A stretch of DNA of 64,000 nt from Sweltsa coloradensis (GCA_024449915.1 JAMZAV010001813.1:62001-126000); one strand, 5' to 3'; positions 49,001-57,965 are shown, counted from the first letter of the stretch. Program-made: numbers and translations. Notes: generated by a model from the letters alone, not told the origin.

Positions 49001-49919
49001 ACTTGACTGCCTTTTTTGTAAATTCGTTATACCTTGTTTTATAATTTGGGCAAGTGGTTCGGTCAAAATATGATGATTACCAAGAAGGGGTGTGATTTTG
49101 GAATGCATTTTTTTGCGTGTTTGAGTGTATATTTGTGCACAGTTTCACGACACAATGTTATGAAGTGCCATTTTAGATTGGTACATTGCACTAGAACCTA
49201 TGTGGAACCAAAAATAAGCATGGCCGATAAAAAAAGCCGATTTAAGAAATTCCCTAAAACGCCAACTTTCGCAAATTTCAGGATAAAAAAACAAAAAATT
49301 CGTGTTAAGAATTAATTTTTATTAATTTTTAAACGGTCATTTTAGCTTAGTATTATGTTATAGATTAAGTGGGAAAAAAAATGGGTTTATACCCCGTTTC
49401 AAAGCCCGAAATAATAAGATATTTTGTAATATGTTGCGGGTGGCGGGTCATTTCGCAGTGTTGATAACTTTGTTATTCTTGACGTTTCAATACGACTGAG
49501 CGTACCATTATTTATTTGGTTATTGAAACATTTGAAACGTCAGGACGAAATGACCCGCAAAGTGTATAATTTTTCAATTAGAATAATTTTTGATTGGACG
49601 AAAAAATCAGCAAAATAAAACAACTTGTATTGTTTTAACCAACTATAAAATAATCAAAATAAATTTGTTATGTAAAAAAGAGGATTTTTTATCGTTATAA
49701 TTATTATAATACATTGTTTGAATTCTTCAGCCCGAGCACGTGTACGAAGAGATCCTGACTGCCTCTGTCCAGAACTTCTCCTGGGTGGACAAGGCCATGT
49801 CCGAGGAGGGCCACTACTCTCATAACCCGGCTCCCCCCCACGCCTTCCTGGAGCACCAGCCCGTCCCCGAGGAGGGCTTCTTCTGCTACATGGCCGTGTT
49901 CAGCAACCAGGCGCTATAG
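33919..49919 (+). CDS. DUF4485-like domain protein, three exons, 155 aa
   Basis: Three exons join in phase: 33919-34009 (ends in phase 1, donor G|GTAAGC), 36908-37095 (acceptor TTTCAG|, donor TTG|GTGAGC, phase 0) and 49731-49919 (acceptor TTCTTCAG|, stop TAG). The product has 155 residues. Residues 7-93 have the layout I know from DUF4485 domains, as in centrosomal CEP112: a helix with FLYN, then KDDRKKIQAWIQRL (31-42 region), then RNDYMWFLLLVLQNGRL (57-73), then PF and a proline-rich loop before LKPL. The C-terminal 62 residues (EEILTASVQNFSWVDKAMSE, proline stretch, EEGFFCYMAVF) are not recognised. There is no signal peptide or membrane segment. Exons are GC-rich with C/G-ending codons against AT-rich introns. 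Function is unknown; the domain call is from memory of the family pattern. An upstream in-frame extension to 33871 is open. Confidence 0.8.
36119..36330 (+). mobile_element. tRNA-derived SINE copy in intron 1
   Basis: The head has a GAGCTCATGCGTCAGG stretch and a B box GGGTTCGAATTCTG, followed by CCACCGGTAATTC and TTTTTCCGGAGG, as in 2641-2840. The body continues through GAAGAGGGCCACACC to GGTATCACAAGAC. Confidence 0.55.
36405..36765. mobile_element. Inverted-repeat (MITE-like) element in intron 1
   Basis: The left arm (about 36418-36525) and right arm (about 36620-36755) are reverse complements with mismatches and small gaps: TTGGTTGAT, AGTTTTGCAAAAAGT, GCTAGCTTTTACACTTACC and ATACAATGAGGTATTTTGA have mirrored partners. 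No ORF is present. Confidence 0.7.
36908..37095 (+). CDS. Exon 2 of the DUF4485-like gene
   Basis: It has 188 bases: 2 to finish the split Asp codon and 62 codons. It carries the core of the domain (RKKIQAWIQRL, RNDYMWFLLLVL). The donor is GTGAGC. The word CAAAATGGCCGCC inside it happens to match a YY1-type site. Confidence 0.85.
38160..38760. other. GC/CpG-rich island in intron 2
   Basis: The interval is GC-rich with overlapping frames of 60 to 146 codons on both strands. One + strand frame at 38565 starts MAVELGGGENLAG in a good initiation context (ACAATGG). None resembles a known protein, and several long frames on opposite strands are expected in GC-rich DNA. It could be an internal promoter, a nested gene or a repeat piece. 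Confidence 0.35.
38981..39700. mobile_element. Non-autonomous hAT-like element, 720 bp
   Basis: The termini CAGTGGTTCTCAACCT and AGGTTGAGAACCGCTG pair at 15 of 16 positions and match the typical CAGNGGTTCTCAACC end of hAT (Charlie/Tip100-type) elements. The flanks CGCTAAAG and CGCTAGAA look like a decayed 8-bp target duplication. Subterminal CGCGCCCCCC runs occur at both ends. The 81-codon minus-strand frame inside does not resemble a transposase. Confidence 0.85.
40565..40715 (-). repeat. Dispersed GTCC-run repeat family, copy
   Basis: The minus strand reads GTCCGTCCGTCCGCCCGTGTG, then TCACGTCTCACGATTAG, then ACATGCGAGTTTTGC. It lies 210 bp from an oppositely oriented copy at 40925. Confidence 0.7.
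40925..41100 (+). repeat. Dispersed GTCC-run repeat family, well-kept copy
   Basis: It reads CTGTCCGTCTGTGCGTGTG, TCACGTCTAGCGATA, ACACGACC, GATTGACATTCGTG, GCCCTTCAACAAGGATGATA, a G-rich part and AACCCGGCACCTCCAC at the end. Confidence 0.75.
41185..41330 (+). mobile_element. tRNA-derived SINE-like copy
   Basis: CCACGGTGGCTCATACGGTT and AGGGTGCTGATCCGAAGCG form a tRNA-like head, a degenerate B box follows (GGGAGCGAATCCCTC), and the end reads GACGTTAAGCCACATAAAAA. The piece at 28905-29050 is a relative. Confidence 0.55.
42967..43580 (+). mobile_element. Helentron/HINE-like non-autonomous element, copy 1
   Basis: The 5' end TTGTTGGATGAGCG is repeated inverted as CGCTCATCCAACAA at 43534-43547, not at the 3' tip but just before a hairpin (AATGC...GCGTT) that is followed by TGTGAAGCTTC and the terminal CTAG, then a host T. 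A GCGAGCGAAGCGAAG minisatellite follows the 5' end. The centre (about 43150-43510) has a little over two units of about 150-160 bp, each with CACAGAACCTTA, TATTCGTGTGAAATTT, GCGTAATCGAAAAATTATTTC and ATCGCAATTTTACG. This is the layout known for Helentron-derived HINE/DINE-1 elements. It has no Rep/helicase. Confidence 0.8.
43725..44500 (-). pseudogene. LINE reverse transcriptase 3' part, frameshifted
   Basis: Minus-strand frames carry in order: a segment around SKCLIIF (thumb region), a YLGVTFTD-type block near 44340, the frame at 44064-44258 with FIRPLFEYAAPALTP and LERRILRRIARL, and the frame ending at 43874 with GISARLDTLAGAYVQRL. At least two frameshifts separate them. The 3' UTR ends near 43728 with CTGCCCTATGGGCAG and an AATAAATTAAT tail. 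The RT catalytic core is missing. It is a separate family from the LINEs at 11600 and 18522. Confidence 0.8.
44715..45075 (-). mobile_element. HINE-like 5' fragment
   Basis: The minus strand starts TTTTTGGATGAGCGCAGCG and AAGACTTCAATTTTAAAT at 45070, then a T-rich part and repeated units of the type TTTTTCGATTGTACCAAAAAA, AGATCTAAGATCAGAAATTTC. The same beginning is seen at 21081. No 3' terminus was found. Confidence 0.6.
45520..45600 (-). mobile_element. tRNA-like SINE remnant
   Basis: A reverse-oriented B-box-like CGGGGATCGAACC lies next to a GC-rich arm. There is no full cloverleaf. Low confidence. Confidence 0.3.
47203..47894. mobile_element. Long foldback element, 692 bp, piggyBac-like ends
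   Basis: The whole element is an imperfect inverted repeat with its centre near 47590. The ends GGGTATTCCCCCGCG and CGCGGTGGAATAGCC pair at 13 of 15 positions, and the arms continue through TTTTTCTATTT, CTGATCCGGTACACGGCC, CACACCATTCAACGTA and CTGTTTTCTCTCAG words. The left arm carries an extra tandem copy of about 80 bp (TTATTTAACAATT...GGCGGTACAAA). TTAA precedes the left end, and TAAT follows the right. Confidence 0.75.
48816..49400 (+). repeat. Dispersed repeat R1, copy A (about 580 bp)
   Basis: It aligns in the same orientation with 57380-57965 over its whole length (GAAAAATTATTGGG, CGAGCTAGGTCCCATCGGC, CGGTCA, GGGGTGTGATTTT, AAGCCGATTTAAGAAATT, AATTCGTGTTAA). No terminal repeats are clear. 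The frames of the two copies do not agree, so it is probably non-coding. Confidence 0.85.
49437..49562. mobile_element. Short inverted-repeat MITE, about 125 bp
   Basis: GCGGGTCATTTCG is mirrored by CGAAATGACCCGC, and an inner TTGACGTTTCAA is mirrored by TTGAAACGTCA. It lies 170 bp upstream of the exon 3 acceptor. Confidence 0.75.
49731..49919 (+). CDS. Exon 3 (last) of the DUF4485-like gene
   Basis: After the acceptor TTCTTCAG the frame continues in phase 0 for 62 codons to TAG. It is strongly GC-rich with C/G third positions. The stretch between the stop and the AATAAA at 50147 serves as 3' UTR. Confidence 0.85.
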   Translation, partial: PEHVYEEILTASVQNFSWVDKAMSEEGHYSHNPAPPHAFLEHQPVPEEGFFCYMAVFSNQAL

Positions 49920-50146
49920 AGTAGGTGCCACGCTCAAAACCCAGCACGGCAACCACACTCTAATTCGACAAGCGTTAATGTTAGTGAAAAGGTACTTTCG
50001 CAATCACAAAATTGTTTAAATTTAAAAGGCTGATTGAGTGATGTAATTTATTTAGTATACAAATATTTGAAATTATTTTGAAGTACCATGTGAATTAATA
50101 CACCAGACACCCTAGCAAAATAGCTGTATTGTATGAAGTAACCTTG

Positions 50147-50152
50147 AATAAA
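50147..50152 (+). terminator. Polyadenylation signal AATAAA
   Basis: The first canonical AATAAA after the stop codon, 228 bp downstream, in an AT-rich 3' UTR. Confidence 0.6.
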
Positions 50153-50869
50153 GACCTGAATTCTCATAAGGAAAAGACGAACTATTATCATAAGTAAGAA
50201 GATAAATAACACACTAATAATAGGTGCACCGTTATTCAGTTGGTGAGTAAATATTATGTGTTGATTGAATTAAGATAATGTCATGTTGTTTACTAAAGCT
50301 TACTATGGCGTAACAGTGGTAAAATGATGATATGCATGTTTCAGACGCTCGTAAATATCACATTACCTATTGTAAGGAAAGCTTATGTAATGAAAGCAGT
50401 GCAAACCACTAACATTATATTATGCGGATTCAAGGTTAGACATGGGAATCAAGACAGCGGCGAGATGTTGTATAATTTATACTATTGTTGTTATTAACAT
50501 TACCAGCTCAACATTGCATTGTACAATTTTAATCAACTGATATACTTCTTATTACGTGATGACGCTGTCAATCACAATAATTATACAAATTATCACTCAA
50601 TTGACGAGCATTTATATATGTAATTTGGAGGTGGAATTAGGGTGCGGAGCTTTCCGGCATGCACCACTTTTCTGTCCGCCGTACAACAATAAAAACTGAA
50701 AATGACCTCCGGTTGACATGCGTTGTTTTGTTGACATTGCCCTTCAACAAGGATGATACAGAATGATTTTAGTGACTCTTGAATTAGAGGGTCGGGACTA
50801 TTCTCATTTGCGATAAGGTTGGAGATAGGGTGGAACCGTGGAAGAACACCCTTAATGTGATTTGACTTC
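50153..50869. other. AT-rich DNA with a repeat piece
   Basis: It contains a piece of the GTCC-run family at about 50670-50770 (CTGTCCGCCGTAC, GACCTCCGGTTGACATGCG, GCCCTTCAACAAGGATGATA). Nothing else was recognised. Confidence 0.55.
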
Positions 50870-51122
50870 CCGAAACTAGAGGCGAGCTCTGGCGGTCGTC
50901 GTCGGGGACCATAGATATTGAACCCATAGGGGTTTAATATCTGTGTCGGGGACCTTCCCTTGACGACCTACCCGACGACGACGAAAAACACGAACGACGA
51001 TAAGACGATGACGACCACGACGTGAGAACCCTCCCTTTCCTAGGATTTTCCTCCATCCCATTTTCCCTTCTAGACTAGAGAGGCGCATTATGACGTAACG
51101 GTTGACGCGCCCTGAATCCAAA
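50870..51122 (-). repeat. Dispersed repeat G, copy 2
   Basis: The reverse complement follows 33172-33430: TTTGGATTCAGGGCGCG, CGTTACGTCATAATGCGCC, GGTTCTCACGTCGTGGTCGT, GTC runs, CGTCAAGGGAAGG and CTAGTTTCGGGAAGTC. It has an insertion of about 60 bp with its own small inverted repeat (GGGGTTTAATATC/GATATTGAACCC). Confidence 0.75.
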
Positions 51123-52716
51123 TGAACTCAAACAAACATGTCGTGATGTATTGTGCACGCGCTTGGTATATAGTGGAAACTGAGTACTGCGAGACGGTAC
51201 CGAAGACAAGTCTTGGCAAGGTGTGTCAGGAGCAACTACAGCTGGCCAGGGAAGTTTCTGGTAGCGTGCTGCTCCTCTCTGGCGATTGAAAAGGTTGATG
51301 GCAGCATCGCGCCCTTAAAATATTCTTATTCTGAGAAATATATGTTATAATAATACAAGATGCTATAAGCATTTTGCAACTATATTACGTCATTTAATAG
51401 CGGCTTCCGTTGGGTGTTCCAAATGTGTGTTTTTACCATATCTAGGGTTAAGGGCCTTTCAGAATCCAGACCGCCCTGTATAAATAATTATCATCAAAAT
51501 ATTCGAAGTTTAAACAGTAATAATTCATCAAAATATTCGTGATCGTTCTTGGAAAGGCAGAAAGCAGCACGACATGGCGAACTGTTGCATGGAGTGAGTG
51601 ACCGGATAGATAGTGAGCCAACTCTAAAATAGTCTATAACTTCCGCCATCAGCAACCGCTTCTTATAGCGCTATATCCACATTTTCCTCCCCAAAACCGC
51701 AATAGCAAACAGGAAACGGCAACGCGCCATGAATTATTAATGAAAGCTGAATAATTACGCATCCAACCGACTGATGGTAATATTCTTTTGCTCTAGGCCT
51801 TCGTACAAATCATGACTATATCGAACACTGGCGGTTCTTGTTATCATATCCCACGGCACGCGCCCTCTCATCGTGTACCTGAATCAGGGGGCGAAACACT
51901 CCCTCCCTTTATTACATCGAGGCGTCTCGCCCTAGGGCAGCTTGGCGTGGTTCTGGGAGTACCCTACAGTAGCCTACAATGAGAGGGAACCTCCAATAGT
52001 CATTATATAAAAGTTCGTCAATTGGGCCACTATCAAAATGTGGAACACCTTGGAAAAAATACATTCAGGATTGCTTGTGTCTTGTATTGGATGCCAGACT
52101 CACGCGTAATGCGTCATACTATGATCCAGGAGGTCACGGATTCAAATTCCGCTATACAGGATGAATTTACCGAGGTGAATGCTTGGATTGAGTCAAATAG
52201 TCCTTGGGATCTAGTCAAATTTCAGTTTGGTCCAAAATAAATGGCAACAAGAATGGTACAATTCTATCAAACTCATTCGTTCTGTACAACTTACCTATAA
52301 TTATTGTAATCGTGTATTTTCTAGATCAAATATCCTGAAAAACATCTTGATTAACCGGAGAGAAATGAAAAAAAAAAATCACCCATACACAATACTATAA
52401 AATAGGTTTCCACACAACGCACTCACCAAACCAATATTTCGGCCATTCGCATATTCTTCGGTCGCGAGGTAGGAGAGGTTCACTGTGGCGCTCCGCCCTG
52501 TTAAAAGCGTTGTATGCGCGTGTTGACCTTGTACATGTAGTACCTCTCTGTGTGATAACAGATTGTACACTTATATCCTCAAGTCAATATATCGTAAAGA
52601 AGAGGGGCAAGATTGATTTATTGGCATTTCAAGAGCAATCTTAACTGCATTGCTATGCAATCTAATAAATTGAGTGTATGCATATACAGCTATCGACATT
52701 GCTGGATGTGTTTAAA
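51123..52716. other. Unrecognised DNA with one SINE-like copy
   Basis: No gene was found. 52085-52250 has a tRNA-like head and B-box-like GGATTCAAATTCC followed by GAATTTACCGAGGTG, resembling the 36119 SINE body. The rest shows nothing. Confidence 0.45.
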
Positions 52717-53510
52717 CTAGGAAGCTTCACAAACGCTTTTTCAGGCGCGTTGTTGGATGAGCGTAATTTTTTAAAAACGAAAAAAGCGTAAAATAGAGAT
52801 TTTCACGAGACATAATTTTTCGATTACGCTCAAATTTCACACGAATATAAAACTTCAAAAAATTAAGGTTCTGTGAAAAAATTATTACAATCGGAAAAAG
52901 CATGTAGGTGTTATAAGTCGAAGAAATTTAAAAAATCGAAAAAAAATCGTAAAATTGCGATTACCACAAGAAATAATTTTTGGATTACGCTCAAATTTCA
53001 CACGAATATATAAATTCATAAAATTAAGGTTCTGTGAAAAAATCATCACAATCGGATAAAGCATGTAGGTGTTATAAGCCGAAAAAATTAAAAAAATCGA
53101 AAACAAATCGTAAAATTGCGATTTTCATGAGAAATATTTTTTAGATTACGCTCAAATTTCACACGAATATATCAATTCATAAAATTAAGGTTCTGTGAAA
53201 AAATCATTACAATCGGACAAAGCATGTAGGTGTTATAAGTCGAAGAAATTTTTTAAAAATCGAAAAAAATCGTAAAATTGCGATTTTCATGAGAAAAAAT
53301 TTTCCTATTGCGCTCACAAACGTGGCAGTTCTAAGTTCAGAAATTTCGAAGGCCTCCATAAAATTTCATCGCAATCGGAGTATCGGTTGAGCCGGAATCG
53401 TGTTAACAGACAGACAAAAATACAAAAAAAAAAAAAGAAAAAAAACATTCGGATTTTTTTTCTCCAGTGTAGTGAAAGGAATCTTCGCTCGCTCGCTACG
53501 CATCCAATAA
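52717..53510 (-). mobile_element. Helentron/HINE-like element, copy 2
   Basis: Read on the minus strand: a 5' end TTATTGGATG-CGTAGCGAGCG near 53508, the AAGATTCC and T-rich module, three internal units of about 160 bp (boundaries near 53308, 53148, 52985 and 52825), then CGCTCATCCAACAACGC, hairpin AACGC...GCGTT, TGTGAAGCTTC and CTAG at 52717, followed by host TTTAAA. Frames inside are short by-products. Confidence 0.8.
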
Positions 53511-53830
53511 CAAATAATTAGTATCATGTGCAAACAGACAGGAATGTACTTTGAAGCACGATCAGACATTTAGATGCAGGTCATACTGAGTGATTGCGGT
53601 AGGTTTTGAAGGAGATATTACTGGCCAATTCCATGCAATCTTCCTTTCGAACCGGTTCGGTTTCCACCAAAATTCACTTATAACTGTGATAATCACTTTG
53701 TCCATTGACTAAGATTTTCAAGTAACCTAATTCAAAACCTGCCAAAAGTATTCTTGTATAATTTTAATAAATCAATATCCTAAACTTTATTAAAAATCAA
53801 TATTTATTTCCATTCCTTTTCATACTTTTA

Positions 53831-54458
53831 AACAGGATAACGCTTAATCCCACCGCGTTGTTTGGATGAGCTAATTGGTGATTTGTCTGCAGACTGTTTT
53901 TTGCGGATTATTTTATCTTGAATTAGTCGCAACTTAGTTGATTTTTTTTAAATTTAAATCAAATTTTAATAAAAAATTAACTTTTTTTTTTAAATTAAAT
54001 AACGTAATTTAAAATTATTAAAAATCGTAATTTTGAAATTTTCATAAGAAATAATTATTCGATTACGCACAAATTTTACACGAAAATATTAATTCTTAAA
54101 ATTAAGGTTCTGTGAAAAAATCATTATAATCGGATAAAGCATGTAGGAACAATAAGTCGAAAAAATTGTTTAAAAATCCAACAAAATTGTAAAATTGGGA
54201 TTTTCATGAGAAATAATATTTCGATTGCGCTCAAAAACGTGGCAGTTCTTAGTTCAGAGATTTCAAAGGCCTCCATAAAATTTCATCGCAATCGGAGTAT
54301 CGGTTTAGCCGGAATCGTGTTAACAGACAGACAAAAATACAGAAAGAAGAAGAAAAAAAAAACATTCCGGATTTTTTTCTCCAGTGTAGTGAAATGGAAT
54401 CTTCGCTTCGCTCGCTTCGCTCGCTTCGCTCGCTACGCTCGCTACGCTCATCCAATAA
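53831..54458 (-). mobile_element. Helentron/HINE-like element, copy 3 (3' end diverged)
   Basis: On the minus strand the 5' end is TTATTGGATGAGCGTAGCG followed by a long GCGAGCGAAGCGAGCGAAGC minisatellite (54405-54445) and the same module as copies 1 and 2. Only about one 160-bp unit remains. The 3' side keeps GCTCATCCAAACAACGC and the GCGTT hairpin arm (53839-53859), but the CTAG has become CTGT-like. Confidence 0.7.
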
Positions 54459-54462
54459 TAAA

Positions 54463-54885
54463 TAATAAATAAATTGTATTTAGAGTCTACCCACTCAGTT
54501 ATATAACTGCTTTCCAGTGAGGGATAGCAAATCAAAGCGACTAAGCCTACCCTGCAGGCCCCGACGCAATCGACGAGTGAGCGATAACCAACCAAAGATC
54601 GATATTTTTAATAGGAAATATAGCAATCAGTGGTATGGACAGTGCGAACACCCGCGAATCAACGCCAAATCAACAAAGCCGATGCAGAACAACTCTGAAT
54701 TTATTATGTGCTTCGTTGCTAGGACGGCTCCAAAGTCACCGTTTACAAACTCCTAAGACACGAACTGATGGACTTAAGTCCAAATCAGAAGTTAAAAAAC
54801 ATCTGACTGTAGCGGGAATCGAACCCTGGACCTTCTGCATTGGAAGCAGATATGCTAACAACAAGACCAACGAGCCACACTATTT
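54463..54885 (-). mobile_element. tRNA-Gly-derived SINE, fullest copy
   Basis: The minus strand starts at about 54882: GTGGCTCGTTGGTCTTG, A box TTGTTAGCATATC, anticodon arm CTGC-TTCCAAT-GCAG, B box GGTTCGATTCCCG, then the body and a TAAATACAATTTATTTATT tail at 54463. The tail touches the 5' end of HINE copy 3. The acceptor stem does not pair, so this is not a tRNA gene. Confidence 0.85.
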
Positions 54886-55585
54886 AAATACATTTGCAGA
54901 ATTTCTACAGTTTTTATTATCGTGTGTTTTATCTTCTTGCACATTGGGTGGGCCGTATTGTCCACTTTGTACATCTATTTTACTTTCATTATTTTAAATT
55001 AATTAGATTATTAGAGGTCTTGTGCAGCATTATTGACGAGATGAAAATGCCCTTACTAGAATATCTAATTCAATTTTAAAGGTGAAATAATTCATTAAGT
55101 TGAATACAATATTAAGCAAGCAAAAATGTCTCAAATGTAAACATTGAATATTTAATTTATTTAACAACCTGAAAAATAATATATTGAGAAAATAATTTGA
55201 TGCACAACAAATATAAACATATCATTAATCCTTACACCTATATTTTTATTTTGATAATGAGAATTACATGAAGCATAAATTTAAATGACAATTGCCATAA
55301 TCGTTTAGGTAATAATATTTAAAAGAAGAATTAAAAACGCTCCACCTTAATTCGGTAAAGTTTCTATATGATCTATAGGACCCCGACCGAGCACGCATGA
55401 GGTAGAGGGGTCACGTGACCTGGGCTAGGTCGAGTCGGGTGTCGTACATGAGGGGGATAATCGCAAACTACAAGATACAAACTATCAGAGGGGGTAGACG
55501 ACGTGACCATGATGGATCTGACGCCGCACGAAGTATAACCCAACCTGACTATCACTTCACACATCGTTGAAAGCGTTGTAACTTA
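54886..55585. other. AT-rich DNA, nothing recognised
   Basis: The part at 55370-55580 is more GC-rich but matches no repeat or protein I know. Confidence 0.45.
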
Positions 55586-56897
55586 CTAGGAAAACGCCAC
55601 ATTCGTTGTTAGACGAGTGAGCGAGTCATGCGTTGAATACCCGGGAATATTTGCATTTAAGTTAACTTCTATCATATGATAACGGCGACAAACTTTCCAA
55701 ATTTCTCATCCAAAGTAATCTATTTAACAAACTTCATACACATTTCTTTCTTTTCTTTATTTTCATTTACATACATAACTTTTATTTTGCTATTACTTTC
55801 TTCATCTTCAATTTATTTTGTTATTTATACACTTAGAAAACAATCTAATCATCAAACATACCTGCATTAACTCTTCTAATTTACTTTCATTCACAGGCGG
55901 CGCAATATGACCTAACCGGTTGAAGCGCCCTAGTTTCTCACGTCGTCGTCGTTAAGTTGATTGATTAAGCGAGCGAAGCGAGCGTTTCCATTTGACTCTG
56001 CCGGAAAAATTAGTCACTGGTTTTGTTTTTTTTTTGTTTGTTTGTTTGTTTGTTTTTTTGTTTTTTTTTTTTTTTTGTTTGTTTGTATGTCTCGCGATAA
56101 CGTTCGAACGGAGGCTCGGATCGAGTTGAAATTTTGACCATCCGCAAGCTTTGTTCTCGATTGAATGCCATTAGTTTTGTGGCAAAATCGTTCAAAAAGT
56201 TAAAAAGTTACATTAAAGTTAATCGAAAGTTTTTTTTTCAAACTAACCGGCGACAAAATCTGAGATAGCCAAATCATTTAGAATGTCCGTCCGGTCAAGA
56301 ATATGTAAATTTTATTTTGATCCGATAAGTAGTGTAGATGGAAATTACATTATAACAAAAGTAACGTTGCCATGGCAACGAAAAGACGCGCGAAGTTTCT
56401 ATCTAATACACTGCCACCTAGAAGTAATCAAAATACTTTCGAGAAAGCAGTCTATTATTTGTCACCAAAGAGTTTAAATAGTTTTCCCAAGGAGTCAAGG
56501 TCCTCTAGATGGCGGTGGATTTTATCCACAAAGTAAAGGTTTTCACACACGTGTTTACCCAAATACCTTGGCAATAATAAATAATATTGGAAACGCAAAC
56601 GCCATAAATTTTATGTGCAATGTGGGTCTAGCTATAGCACGTGCTCGCTTATCAACGCGTCCAACTGAGCGTTTCCTAGTATATAACTTAGGTATAAACG
56701 ATTAGGTTTTAAGTAAGTTTAGTTGGTATAAGGGCGCGTAAACTGTAAGGCCATAATGCGCCACTCTAGTCTATGATAGGCTAGGGAGGAAACCCATGCT
56801 GGACCCAGCCTTATGTAAGGGGAGGAAATGGAATGTTACCGGGTACTCAACACGTGACTCGCTCACTCGTCTAACAACGAATTTGGCGTTTTCCTAG
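55586..56897. mobile_element. 1.3-kb segment bounded by inverted CCTAG ends
   Basis: About 65 bp at the left (CTTACTAGGAAAACGCC, CATTCGTTGTTAGACGAG, TGAGCGAGTCATG, ACCCGG) is mirrored at the right (CCGGGTACTCAACACGTGAC...GGCGTTTTCCTAGTAAG). Each end, read outward, is a hairpin AACG...CGTT plus TTTTCCTAG, as in the HINE 3' ends. It may be one TIR element or two HINE 3' ends facing outward. Pieces of repeat G lie inside at 55890-55955 and 56705-56840. Confidence 0.65.
55955..56897 (+). mobile_element. HINE-like element, divergent family
   Basis: It starts TTGATTGATTAAGCGAGCG with the GCGAAGCGAGCG minisatellite and a TTTCCATTTGACTCTGCCGG module, then a (GTTT)n/T-rich run, then GATCGAGTTGAAATTTTG. 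This is the same order of parts as HINE copy 1 but with different words. The 3' end is CTCGTCTAACAACG, hairpin and CCTAG at 56897. The 56080-56240 part has a copy at 17796-18020. Confidence 0.55.
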
Positions 56898-57379
56898 TAA
56901 GCAACAACGTTATTAAAAACGATCGGAAAATGTGTCTCACATTCAGTCCACACTTCGCCAGACTGTTTCTAAATATGGCATGGACCTACCATAGACAGTT
57001 TTGTCATTAAAAACAAACGAATACTATGATTTTACTTATTCTAGAAAACGTTCGTCTACGATTGTGTAAGAAGGTTGGAGCTAAGGTCAAAGGTGCTGTT
57101 TCCTGCATATAAATGCAATAGCGAGTGTAAATTTACCTGCATTTCCATAAGATTTGCAAGGTCGTTGCCAAGGTCCCTCGTGCGAAGCAGTGTACACATT
57201 GTAGCACGAAGGTATATACATAAACATGGCTAGACAGACGCACAGAGATTGCAACTACATCAGTCACTGTACTTGACACGCTTTACCCGCGCAGCTGCCG
57301 TACACTATACACGTATAAAAGGGGTATTTAACCGCTAAACTCAAAAAATATATTTCATTCAGGTTAACTAACTGTGAAT
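56898..57379. other. Nothing recognised
   Basis: No gene or repeat match was found. Confidence 0.45.
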
Positions 57380-57965
57380 TTAGCAATTAACTGAAAAATT
57401 ATTGGGGCCACCATGACCTCCCAAAAAATTGTCAAACATGACATTTTTCGAGCTAGGTCCCATCGGCAAAAATCTCCCCCCAACATGGGGACGATCTTTA
57501 TGCCCCGTGACCTTGGAGGATTTTGATTCCAAAAAATACTGGCCGTTATTGACGTTGTCTACAGCCTTTTCTGTAAATTCTTCTATATTTTGTTTTGTAA
57601 TTTGGTCAAGTAGTTCGGTCACAATATGCTGATTACCAAAATGGGGTGTGATTTTAGAATGCATATTTTTGCGTGTTTGATGGGTATATTTGGGCACAGT
57701 TTCAAGACACGATGTGATAAAGTGGGCATTTCAGATTGGTACTATGCTCTAATATCTATGTGGACCAAAAAAAGAAGCAGGTTAAAGCCGATTTAAGAAA
57801 TTTCCCAAAACACCAATTTTCGCAAATTTCTGGATCAAAAAAATTGAAAAATTCGTGTTAAATCACAGTTACAAGATATAATTTTTTAAACTGTCATTTT
57901 AGTGTAGTATTGTGCTATAGATCATGTGGTAAAAAATAATTTTTTGAGTTAAAAGCCCCTTTAAA
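57380..57965 (+). repeat. Dispersed repeat R1, copy B
   Basis: It is the partner of 48816-49400 in the same orientation. The minus strand has an open frame of 105 codons (57380-57697) with no known family. The equivalent in copy A is broken by indels and stops, so coding is doubtful. Confidence 0.85.

Larger units (their letters stand above)
37096..49730 (+). other. Intron 2 (12635 bp)
   Basis: It runs from GTGAGC to TTCTTCAG. Mobile elements listed separately lie in it: hAT at 38981, GTCC-run copies at 40565 and 40925, HINE at 42967, LINE at 43725, HINE-like piece at 44715, foldback at 47203, dispersed repeat at 48816 and short MITE at 49437. The pieces 37096-38160, 39701-40564, 41331-42966, 45601-47202 and 47895-48815 show nothing I recognise. 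Confidence 0.7.

Noticed and set aside
54249..54595. Minus-strand frames rich in SER or SEA repeats
   Set aside because: They come from the GCGAGCGAAGCGA minisatellite at the HINE 5' end, read in two frames. They are not genes.
56024..56095. (GTTT)n run as a retroposon poly(A) tail on the minus strand
   Set aside because: It lies inside the HINE-like element at 55955 in the place where the other copies have a T-rich spacer, so an independent retroposon is not needed.
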